NCBI RefSeq assembly: GCF_014243395.1
Contig: NZ_JACLCP010000004.1
Span: 62,001-126,000 of the forward strand
From: Winogradskyella flava
GTDB taxonomy: Bacteria; Bacteroidota; Bacteroidia; Flavobacteriales; Flavobacteriaceae
Length of the DNA: 64,000 bases
Direction of reading: 5' to 3'
Made by a program: the position numbers and the translations under genes. Positions within the stretch are counted from its first letter, which is position 1. The number at the start of each line of letters is the position of its first letter. Below, piece after piece: positions 25,270 to 32,649 of the stretch. Under the pieces are notes generated by a model. It had not been told where the DNA came from. It saw only the letters and a program-made list of their open reading frames with translations, and did no database searches.

Positions 25270-26310
25270 CTAACTCTGATTTCTAAATTGACTTGGAGTG
25301 GTACCAGCTAACTTTTTAAAGGTTGTAAAAAATGTAGACTTAGAATTAAAACCACACTCATAACCTATAGCTTCAAGCGTTAAATTACTATTATTTTGAA
25401 GCATATTTTTTGCAGCCTCAATGCGGTATTCATTAATAAAAGAAGCAAAATTTAAGCCTAAATTATCATTCAATAATTGAGAAAATTGATGTGTGGTTAA
25501 CCCTATTTTTTTAGCAACATCAGACGATTTTATATTGGCATTTTTATAGAGTTGCTCATTTTGCATAATAGAGTTTAGTTTCCCTCTTAATTGAGAAGCT
25601 TTTTCAATGGCTATTTTTTTATTACCGTACTTTTTTGTGGCGTTGAATAAAATAGATTTATTCTTTTTATTGTAAAAAACAAATAATAAAAGGATATATA
25701 AAAGGAAAGAAAACGTGAGCGCACCTGAAATATAATTTACAAAACTCGTAAAGTAATAGGATACCACTAGTAATATATTACCAATTAAAATACTGAACAA
25801 CCAGATGTCTATACTTGTAGTTTTTTCTTCCCTAATAAACAGGTTTTTGATTCTATATCTTATCAAATAGCATGACGCTAGAATATAAATAAACCATTGT
25901 ATATATATCGTCTTAATAATATATGGTCGCCATAACGAAATATGCTCTTTAAAAGGATATAGAAATCCAACAATTAAGGCAAGAGGAACTAAGGCCGCTA
26001 AGTGATACTTCCAACTATTAAATGCTTTGTCTGAAGGATTGGTAATTGACTTAACATAAAAATATAAGAATGGACCAACAAAAAAACAAGCTGTTAGACC
26101 AAACTGTAGATAATGAAAAGACAATTCGGGATTAAAATGAAAGAATACCGATTTTCCTATTCTGATGCTCAACATAGCAAGAAAAATTCCTAGAAATATA
26201 TTTGAAATATGTTTTGGCTTAGCAAAAAGGAGAAAGTAAAGACTCAGTACAAGTCCGTTAAATGCACCTAAGGCACTAAAAAAGAATAGGAGTTCTCTAC
26301 TTACTTCCAA
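25270..26310 (-). CDS. Membrane-anchored AraC-family regulator
   Basis: The 346-residue protein has an N-terminal region of about seven hydrophobic helices (residues 5-215, e.g. FFSALGAFNGLVLSLYFLLF). A C-terminal AraC domain with two helix-turn-helix motifs follows (KKIGLTTHQFSQLLND, ECGFNSKSTFFTTFKKLAG). Such proteins are thought to sense a signal in the membrane and bind DNA directly. The start is TTG at 26310, as no ATG or GTG fits. It is 93 bases upstream of the PfpI gene on the same strand and is the likely regulator of the cluster. Confidence 0.9.
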   Translation of the reverse strand: MEVSRELLFFFSALGAFNGLVLSLYFLLFAKPKHISNIFLGIFLAMLSIRIGKSVFFHFNPELSFHYLQFGLTACFFVGPFLYFYVKSITNPSDKAFNSWKYHLAALVPLALIVGFLYPFKEHISLWRPYIIKTIYIQWFIYILASCYLIRYRIKNLFIREEKTTSIDIWLFSILIGNILLVVSYYFTSFVNYISGALTFSFLLYILLLFVFYNKKNKSILFNATKKYGNKKIAIEKASQLRGKLNSIMQNEQLYKNANIKSSDVAKKIGLTTHQFSQLLNDNLGLNFASFINEYRIEAAKNMLQNNSNLTLEAIGYECGFNSKSTFFTTFKKLAGTTPSQFRNQS

Positions 26311-26339
26311 GAAAGACTGTTTTTTAATTGATTGTTGTT

Positions 26340-26347
26340 CAAATTTA
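26340..26347 (-). promoter_or_regulatory. Putative -7 promoter element of the membrane AraC gene
   Basis: Read on the minus strand, TAAATTTG matches TAnnTTTG and lies 29 bases before the TTG start at 26310. No -33 TTG is seen at the standard distance. Confidence 0.4.
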
Positions 26348-26417
26348 AAAAATAGTTTTTCAAATAAATGATAAAGATATCTTAACTTATAAAATCATCA
26401 ATAAGAAAGTGTATTCT

Positions 26418-26441
26418 CAAAAAGCAGGCTTTCGCCTGCTT
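26418..26441 (-). terminator. Rho-independent terminator of the small-gene operon
   Basis: On the minus strand AAGCAGGC and GCCTGCTT form an 8-bp stem with a GAAA loop, followed by T residues. It lies 165 bases past the stop of the DUF4287 gene. The rest of 26311-26605 shows no gene. Confidence 0.75.
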
Positions 26442-26605
26442 CTAATTAAGTCACTAAATAATCTAATAACATGAATTAGCACCGTTGCTTTAGGGTAGTG
26501 CTAAGTCCTTGATATAAAAATACAGCATTAATATTTAGAGATTTATGTTTTTGTGTCAAAAACTTATGCATCAAAAGAAAAGACAACTTTAGAATCTAAA
26601 AGCGA

Positions 26606-27148
26606 TTAATTCGCTTTTTCATAAGCTTCTTTCATCCAAGTTATCAATTCATCATCTATATCATCTATTGAAGTGATTTGAACGCGATGGGAGCACATGG
26701 TACCAAATGGACCAGAATTTTCAAGTCTTTCCGTGATTGGTTTATGAGGTAATTTTAATCCCAAATCAATACGTGTTTTTGTAGCAGGTTTTATAAGAAC
26801 GAACTGACGCTTTCTAATAACACTTACACTAGTCTTTTTAGGTGTGATCGTAACATCGCTTCCAAAATCTTTTACAATTGGCAGTAGCTTTTTATAAATA
26901 GGGAATAAACTTTCCTTGCCTTTATATTGATTAGTGACTAGATCCTCATCAGAATTGTTGTCTTCTTTGGACAATGTCACAATAGTATTGGCAAAGCCAT
27001 GAGTGACTCCATGTTCGTTTTTTAGAAAGTTGACACTCTCAGAATGTTTGGCAAAGGCTTTTGCTTTTAGGATGTGCTTCCATTCCTCTAAAGACTTACC
27101 AGTTTTTTCTGGCATATTATTGATCATGGTTTGTAATGCGTCATTCAT
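26606..27148 (-). CDS. DUF4287 plus DUF5655 domain protein
   Basis: The 180-residue protein has an N-terminal DUF4287 helical module (KTGKSLEEWKHILKAKAF, VTHGFANTIV). A C-terminal DUF5655-like domain follows (about residues 85-175, with FVLIKPATKTRIDLGLKL and HRVQITSIDDID). Both are conserved families of unknown biochemical function; the second resembles a small DNA- or ligand-binding domain. No signal peptide is present. It begins 3 bases after the SRPBCC gene ends and closes the operon. Confidence 0.85.
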   Translation of the reverse strand: MNDALQTMINNMPEKTGKSLEEWKHILKAKAFAKHSESVNFLKNEHGVTHGFANTIVTLSKEDNNSDEDLVTNQYKGKESLFPIYKKLLPIVKDFGSDVTITPKKTSVSVIRKRQFVLIKPATKTRIDLGLKLPHKPITERLENSGPFGTMCSHRVQITSIDDIDDELITWMKEAYEKAN

Positions 27149-27151
27149 GGT

Positions 27152-27739
27152 TTAATATTTTACTGAGGGTTTACCTGATTCTAAATATGAAATTAAATTG
27201 AGATAGGACTGTTCATTCCCTTCAATAAAAAATTTCATTAAAGACATATACTTTTTATTGTTTTTGTAACCAATACCATAGGAGGTGACTTTGGTTTTTG
27301 AAGGTTCAATTTCTTCAAAAAGAATCATGTTATATAAGTCTTTTTCATCGGCTTTCATAAACTTAGGAAAATTTTTGGTTAGTTCAGCCTGAAGCGTTAG
27401 CATCGTCTTAGGAATGTAATTTATGATATGTAGATATATAGTAGAGTCATCACCAATTTCACCATCGTTATTGTAATTGGTTTTAATAAGACCATTGAGT
27501 TTAAAATCAATCTCTGCTTTCGCCGTTGCCCAACTTTCCCAACCTTCTTTCGTGGTGCAAGCATTCCAAACAGAATCTAAAGCAACATTTACAACAAAAG
27601 TTTGTTTTAAAACCATGTTATTGGCTTGGGAAGAATCAATTACTGAAGTAACTCGTTTTTCTTTGTGGCCTTCTGTGTTTTGGGCAATAAGAATAAGAGG
27701 AAAACACAATACTATAAGCTGAAAGATTCGTTTTTTCAT
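27152..27739 (-). CDS. Secreted SRPBCC (START-like) domain protein
   Basis: The 195-residue protein has a signal peptide (ending LIAQ) and an SRPBCC domain (residues 45-185). It shows VALDSVWNACTTKEGWESW, YIPKTMLTLQAEL and a long final helix (SLMKFFIEGNEQSYLNLISYLE). The fold forms a hydrophobic pocket for lipids or aromatic ligands. Most AHSA1-type members are cytosolic, so the secretion signal is notable. It is 61 bases downstream of the AraC gene on the same strand. Confidence 0.87.
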   Translation of the reverse strand: MKKRIFQLIVLCFPLILIAQNTEGHKEKRVTSVIDSSQANNMVLKQTFVVNVALDSVWNACTTKEGWESWATAKAEIDFKLNGLIKTNYNNDGEIGDDSTIYLHIINYIPKTMLTLQAELTKNFPKFMKADEKDLYNMILFEEIEPSKTKVTSYGIGYKNNKKYMSLMKFFIEGNEQSYLNLISYLESGKPSVKY

Positions 27740-27800
27740 AATTCTAGTGATAATAGATTTACAAATTAAGAAACTTAAAGTAAACTACGATAGTAAAAAA

Positions 27801-28640
27801 TTAACCTTTTCGATCTATTGGGAAGAAATTGATTTCATCATCTTTATGAAAATCGGATTTAATAAATTCTTGAGGATTGAATCCTGAAAATTCTTTAAAT
27901 TCTTTAATGAAATGGGATTGATCTGAATAGCCAAATTCATAAGCTAATTGCGACCAAACTAAATTTTGTTTATTCTGAATTTGTTGAAGAATTTTATTAA
28001 ATCTAAATATTCTATGGAAGACCTTTGGGGTTAAGCCAAAGTAGGTTTTGAATTGGTTGATAAGATGTTTCTGGGTTTTAGAATATGTTGCTACAATCGT
28101 GTTGTGATCTGATATAGGTTTTGTTTGTAGTTGTGAAAGGATGTCTACAAGCTCAAGTTTTGGAGTTTTGTTTTTGGCCAACCTATCAATTAACCAGCTT
28201 TCAATGATTTCAAACTTATGAGAAGCTTCATTTTTATTCAATACTTCAGTTCTTATATCCAATATTTCCTTTCCGAAAATAGCTTCACCATTAACAACTT
28301 TATTATTTAATTGATAAATTGGTAGATGTAAAAAAGGGTATGAGCCATTAGTTTTAAACTGAACGACTAGCATTTCAGAATTTTGTGGTGCGGAAATAGA
28401 GAGAAAATCTTTATGCATTCCAGAAATCCATACATTTTTATAATTGCCATTGGGTTTTAATGTGTTTTTATTAAATGTATGTCGTGTAATGCCATCTAAT
28501 TCAAAAATAATAAATACATGGCCAGTTGGCACAACACGTTCTATAGAATGATCTGGTTGAAACCCCTTGTAGTGAAATATAGATTCAATATAATTTACTA
28601 AAGGCTCTCGAAGTATGTGAGTATTAAAATCAATAACTAT
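27801..28640 (-). CDS. AraC-family regulator with no standard start codon
   Basis: The C-terminal half has two helix-turn-helix motifs (WSQLAYEFGYSDQSHFIKEF), and residues 30-130 form a ChrR/cupin-like sensing region with PTGHVFIIFELDG. The first standard start is GTG at 28532, which gives 243 residues. The frame stays open for another 36 codons up to 28640, and these read like the normal N-terminus of the family (VIDFNTHILREPL, SIFHYKGFQPDHSIERV). No ATG, GTG or TTG occurs there; the frame would have to start at ATA (28638-28640) or ATT (28632-28634). The ATA overlaps the TAG stop of the preceding gene. Confidence 0.8.
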   Translation of the reverse strand: MVIDFNTHILREPLVNYIESIFHYKGFQPDHSIERVVPTGHVFIIFELDGITRHTFNKNTLKPNGNYKNVWISGMHKDFLSISAPQNSEMLVVQFKTNGSYPFLHLPIYQLNNKVVNGEAIFGKEILDIRTEVLNKNEASHKFEIIESWLIDRLAKNKTPKLELVDILSQLQTKPISDHNTIVATYSKTQKHLINQFKTYFGLTPKVFHRIFRFNKILQQIQNKQNLVWSQLAYEFGYSDQSHFIKEFKEFSGFNPQEFIKSDFHKDDEINFFPIDRKG

Positions 28641-28963
28641 TTTGTTTTAAGTGTGTTAACATAGGCAAAGCTTTGTTCAAAATAGCGGGCCATAAGTTTT
28701 TTATCCTCCCAAAGAGATTCAGGTACTAAAACATAATCTTTCATTTTGGCGCCATAGGAATAATAATGACCAGTATTATGTTTTTCCATGAACGTGGCTG
28801 CCTCATCTTTTGGTAGACGAATACCAATTTCGGCATTCTTAATTAATAAGGTAAACATATAGCCATTAGATGAGGTATAAATCATCTTTTTGCCCTTTCG
28901 CTCAAAGCCATTACAAGATTCTACTATTTCGTCGTAGATCTCTAATGCATCGTCCCAATTCAT
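28637..28963 (-). CDS. TfoX N-terminal-like domain protein
   Basis: The 108-residue protein resembles the TfoX_N fold. It has an opening helix, KKMIYTSSNGYMFTLLIKN strands, GIRLPKDEAATFMEKH and a closing helix LMARYFEQSFAYVNTL with YVLVPESLWED before it. Such domains occur in small proteins of unknown role and in competence regulators. It is cytosolic, and starts 6 bases after the VOC gene at 28970. Family assignment is by overall pattern. Confidence 0.7.
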   Translation of the reverse strand: MNWDDALEIYDEIVESCNGFERKGKKMIYTSSNGYMFTLLIKNAEIGIRLPKDEAATFMEKHNTGHYYSYGAKMKDYVLVPESLWEDKKLMARYFEQSFAYVNTLKTK

Positions 28964-28969
28964 GATAAT

Positions 28970-29341
28970 CTAGATATGTTGATCAATTAATATGGCATTG
29001 CCATCTGGATCTAATACTACAAAGCTCGCTGGACCTGAGTCTGGTGCATCAATTTCACTAGCAAAAGCGACATCTTTTGACTTTAGATGTTTTTGAATGT
29101 CACGAACATCATCATAGTGCTCTAAGGTATTAGCATCTTGATCCCAACCGGGATTAAAGGTCAGGATATTATTTTCAAACATACCTTGAAATAAACCCAC
29201 TAGCGTAGATTCATTTTTCATGATGAGGTAGTTTTTATCCAAGTCTCCAGCAAAAACGGAAAATCCTAAATGCTCATAAAATGTTTTTGACGCTTTAATG
29301 TCTTTTACTGCAAGGCTTATTGAAAATGCACCTAGTTTCAT
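28970..29341 (-). CDS. VOC-family (glyoxalase/dioxygenase-like) protein
   Basis: The 123-residue protein has two beta-alpha-beta-beta-beta units of the vicinal oxygen chelate fold. It shows ISLAVKDIKASKTFYEHLGF, and FVVLDPDGNAILIDQ at the end. VOC proteins bind a metal at the dimer interface and act in glyoxal detoxification, antibiotic binding or ring cleavage. The specific role cannot be told. It is paired with a second VOC gene 46 bases upstream. Confidence 0.9.
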   Translation of the reverse strand: MKLGAFSISLAVKDIKASKTFYEHLGFSVFAGDLDKNYLIMKNESTLVGLFQGMFENNILTFNPGWDQDANTLEHYDDVRDIQKHLKSKDVAFASEIDAPDSGPASFVVLDPDGNAILIDQHI

Positions 29342-29387
29342 AATGTTTTGATTCTTAGTTAGATTTTAAAGGTAATGAAAACTATGC

Positions 29388-29747
29388 TTATATAGCATCT
29401 TGCCCAAAAGTCAATACATTGGAGTCTGGATCGAGTAAGGAAAATTCTTTTTGTCCCCAAGGTTTAATTTCTAATTTTCCATTGGCATGAATCTCTACTG
29501 TCCTATCTAATAGATCTTGGTAAAATCTGCTAATATTGTCTGTTCTAATATATACTTGACCATAGTTTTCTTTTGGATTAAGATCTTTAAATTCAAAAAA
29601 ATGAATTTGAATATTATCTTTTTCAATCATTAAATAACCATCATAATCTCTATTCCCAAACTGTTTAAAGCCTAATTGATTTATATAGTAGTCCTTAGTC
29701 GTTTCTTTATTGCGCATTGGTAATTTAGGATGGATATCTGCAAGCAT
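29388..29747 (-). CDS. VOC-family, bleomycin-resistance-like protein
   Basis: The 119-residue protein is of the bleomycin-resistance/fosfomycin-resistance branch of the VOC fold. It shows PKLPMRNKETTKDYYINQLGF, IQIHFFEFKDLNP and a final PWGQKEFSLLDPDSNVLTFG. Members sequester drugs or modify small molecules. The close relation to generic Bacteroidota VOC proteins means resistance is only a possibility. It is the first gene of the operon that ends at 26606. Confidence 0.9.
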   Translation of the reverse strand: MLADIHPKLPMRNKETTKDYYINQLGFKQFGNRDYDGYLMIEKDNIQIHFFEFKDLNPKENYGQVYIRTDNISRFYQDLLDRTVEIHANGKLEIKPWGQKEFSLLDPDSNVLTFGQDAI

Positions 29748-29766
29748 AGAAAAGGTTTTTATGTTT

Positions 29767-32589
29767 TTAATTCAATAATACAGGTTTGCTAAATCCTAAA
29801 TTCTCTAACTTTTCTAATTGCGTGGCAGCATCGCCTACAATTAAGTAAATCATTTGGTTGGGTTTAACGTATTCTTCGATTAATACTTTGATATCTTCAA
29901 TAGTCATATTCTTAACAATAGCCTCACGCTGTTTAGCATAGTCATCCGCCAAACCATAATTACTGATATTGCTTAGCATATTTAGTTTTGCTCCCAGGGT
30001 TTCAAAAGCTCTTGCCGTACTTTTTATAGTAAAGCCTTTGGTCACATTTAAATCTTCTTTACTATAGTTCTTACCATAATCTTCTAAGATCTGTTTTATC
30101 AAACTAGTGGCCTCATATGTGGCATTAGTTCGTATACCACTAGAAATGGTAAATTCTCCCTGGTATTCGGATCCAGAGAATCCAGAACGAATACCATAAG
30201 TATAACCTTTGCCTTCGCGCAGTTGTTGTGTTAATTGTGATGCAAAGCTTCCGCCACCAAGTCTATAATTCATTACCGTAGCAGGATAGTAATCTTTATG
30301 TGTTGCCTTTAAAGCTGGATATCCAAAGCGGATAACAGATTGTTTTGCACCTGGCACATCGTAAAAATAAACTGTTGATTCTTCGGGATATAATGGAATT
30401 GGAAGTTCTGGTATGTCCACATCTTTCGTTTTCCATTGCGTATTTATTTTTTCCAGTGCTTTAACCACTTCATTCTCTGATATTGCACCTACTACGTGCA
30501 TATTGGTTAGTTCAGGAGAAAGATTGTTTTTGTAATAGTCTTGCAGATCTATAATCGAAATACTATTAACAGAATCTTCCGTACCTCTATTGTCATAGGC
30601 TAAAATGTTGTTTTCTCCATAAAGTAGTTTTGCAAACTCATTAGTAGCAATGCTATTGGGATTAGCCTTACTGCGCTGAATACCACTTATAGTGCTTTGC
30701 TTAATCAAATCAAACTCCTTTTCGTCCCAACGTGGTTCTAGTAAAATTTCTGTTACTAAATCCATGGTCTTATTAAAATGTTTGGAAAGCGTTGTACCCG
30801 CTATGGTGATATTGTCGGTTGAGGCATAAGCAAATATATTGGCTCCCAAACTATTGATAGCATTCTCCAGTTCTTCTGCTGTTTTCCGCTCGGTACCTTT
30901 AGTCATAAGACTAGCTAAAAGATTGGAGACACCGACTTTATTGTTATTTTCCAGTAACTGCCCACCGGCAATTTGCATTTCAAATTGCACCAAAGGCACT
31001 TCATCGTTATCTATGCCAAATGCCTTAATACCAGAATTCAGTTCTTTTTTCCAAACGTTAGGAATATTAAGTTCTGGACTATCGCCATAAGGTGGCTCAA
31101 TACTTCTGTCGAAACTACTTGGTGTTTTTTCGTAAGTCGCAGCAATACTTGGGTCGAAGCTTTCTTCGGCACCTTCAATAATTTTTTCTTCTACCACACT
31201 GGCCAGTTGCGAGTTATCTAAAACTAGATGCTTTTGTCCTTTTGGAATAAAACTTGTGGCGATATAATGTTTGTCTTTTATGTAAGCGTTGTATACTCGC
31301 ATGACATCATCAGATGTCACGGCTAGGATATTTTTTACATCTTCATTAATAAATCCTGGATCTCCAGCAAAAATCTCATACTGCGCTAGTTGAAAACCTT
31401 TGCCTAAAACACTAGAAAGTCCTTGGTAGAAATTGGTTTCCTGCCCAGCTTTTATTCTATTTAAATCATTTTTAGAAATACCGTTTAATTCAAAATCCTT
31501 AAGTCCATTTTGTATCGCAGAAGCTACAGAATTCAAATCTTTCTGATTAAATGCAGTAACACTCAACATTAGCTGTCCTGCAATTTCTGATGAGTTTTGA
31601 CGCATTCTTACGTTGCTCGTTAGTTGTTCATCTTCCACTAAAATTTTATAAAGTGGTGCTTTTTTGCCTTGCGTCAAATATTGTGCTAAAACACGAAGCG
31701 CGTAGGAGTCTGGGTGATATTGATATACTGACGACCAAGTCATTGTTAATCTTGGAGCCCGTGCAAAATTGTCTTCATAAAATAAACGTTTCGATGATTT
31801 TAACGACACAGGTTGCTTCTCCATTTCGGGAATGGCTTTGCCTCTAGGTATTTCATCAAAATACTTTTTAACCCAAGATTTGGTTTGTGCCACATCAATA
31901 TCTCCAGCGATGGTCAAGGTCACATTATTTGGAACATACCAACGTCTAAAAAACTCTTTAACATCATCTAAAGTGGCATTTTGTAAATCTTCTAAGGAAC
32001 CAATGACTTCCCAACTATATGGATGTCCTTCAGGATATAAATTTTTATTGATCACATAGGAGTTATGCCCATAAGGTTGGTTATCGACACGCTGGCGTTT
32101 CTCATTTTTAACAACTTGCTTTTCTTTGGCCAATACAGGTTCGGTAACCGTATTGATAAAGTAACCGAGCTTATCGGCTTCTGCCCAAATCATTTTTTCC
32201 AAAGCGTCTTTTGGTACAGTTTGAAAGTAGTTGGTTCGATCTCTATTTGTAGAACCGTTGGCGCCAGAACCGCCAATTCGAGCACTCATTTGGTCCAAGC
32301 CACCTTTACCTAAATTTTCGGATTCTAGAAACAACAAATGTTCAAATAAATGAGCAAAACCTGTTCGACCTTCTTTTTCCCTTGCAGAACCAACATGGGC
32401 CGTTAGAGCAACCGCTGCAACAGGATCGGATTTATCGACATGCAGAATAACTTGTAAACCATTATCTAAAGTGAATTTTTCAAAATCGACTTTAAATTCT
32501 GTTGATGTTTCGTTGGTGTCGTTTTGTTTGCATGCTGATAGCAATAGTAGAACAAAGAGGCTTAGTAATAGTTTTTTTATTTGTTTCAT
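29767..32589 (-). CDS. M16 (insulinase-family) zinc peptidase lipoprotein
   Basis: The 940-residue protein has a lipoprotein signal (LLLSAC, Cys20) and the four-domain M16 architecture in one chain. The inverted zinc motif H80-L-F-E83-H84 is in the first half, with the third ligand Glu in the EKQVVKNEKRQR region. The second half is the non-catalytic M16 domain, with GGSFASQLTQQLREGKGYTY binding the substrate end. It degrades peptides in the periplasm. The M14 gene lies upstream on the same strand, 60 bases away, and together they suggest a peptide-processing unit. Confidence 0.95.
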   Translation of the reverse strand: MKQIKKLLLSLFVLLLLSACKQNDTNETSTEFKVDFEKFTLDNGLQVILHVDKSDPVAAVALTAHVGSAREKEGRTGFAHLFEHLLFLESENLGKGGLDQMSARIGGSGANGSTNRDRTNYFQTVPKDALEKMIWAEADKLGYFINTVTEPVLAKEKQVVKNEKRQRVDNQPYGHNSYVINKNLYPEGHPYSWEVIGSLEDLQNATLDDVKEFFRRWYVPNNVTLTIAGDIDVAQTKSWVKKYFDEIPRGKAIPEMEKQPVSLKSSKRLFYEDNFARAPRLTMTWSSVYQYHPDSYALRVLAQYLTQGKKAPLYKILVEDEQLTSNVRMRQNSSEIAGQLMLSVTAFNQKDLNSVASAIQNGLKDFELNGISKNDLNRIKAGQETNFYQGLSSVLGKGFQLAQYEIFAGDPGFINEDVKNILAVTSDDVMRVYNAYIKDKHYIATSFIPKGQKHLVLDNSQLASVVEEKIIEGAEESFDPSIAATYEKTPSSFDRSIEPPYGDSPELNIPNVWKKELNSGIKAFGIDNDEVPLVQFEMQIAGGQLLENNNKVGVSNLLASLMTKGTERKTAEELENAINSLGANIFAYASTDNITIAGTTLSKHFNKTMDLVTEILLEPRWDEKEFDLIKQSTISGIQRSKANPNSIATNEFAKLLYGENNILAYDNRGTEDSVNSISIIDLQDYYKNNLSPELTNMHVVGAISENEVVKALEKINTQWKTKDVDIPELPIPLYPEESTVYFYDVPGAKQSVIRFGYPALKATHKDYYPATVMNYRLGGGSFASQLTQQLREGKGYTYGIRSGFSGSEYQGEFTISSGIRTNATYEATSLIKQILEDYGKNYSKEDLNVTKGFTIKSTARAFETLGAKLNMLSNISNYGLADDYAKQREAIVKNMTIEDIKVLIEEYVKPNQMIYLIVGDAATQLEKLENLGFSKPVLLN

Positions 32590-32612
32590 GATTGATGATT
32601 TTCAATTTTTTA

Positions 32613-32633
32613 GGGTCTTGACTACGCTCGACC
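32613..32633. repeat. REP-like element remnant
   Basis: The segment contains GACTACGCTCGACC, with GGTC and GACC able to pair. It resembles the CTGAGCGTAGTCGA-type dispersed intergenic repeats of marine Bacteroidota. It lies between the M14 and M16 peptidase genes. The assignment rests on recall, not on a search. Confidence 0.35.
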
Positions 32634-32649
32634 TCACAGAAGGAATTCT

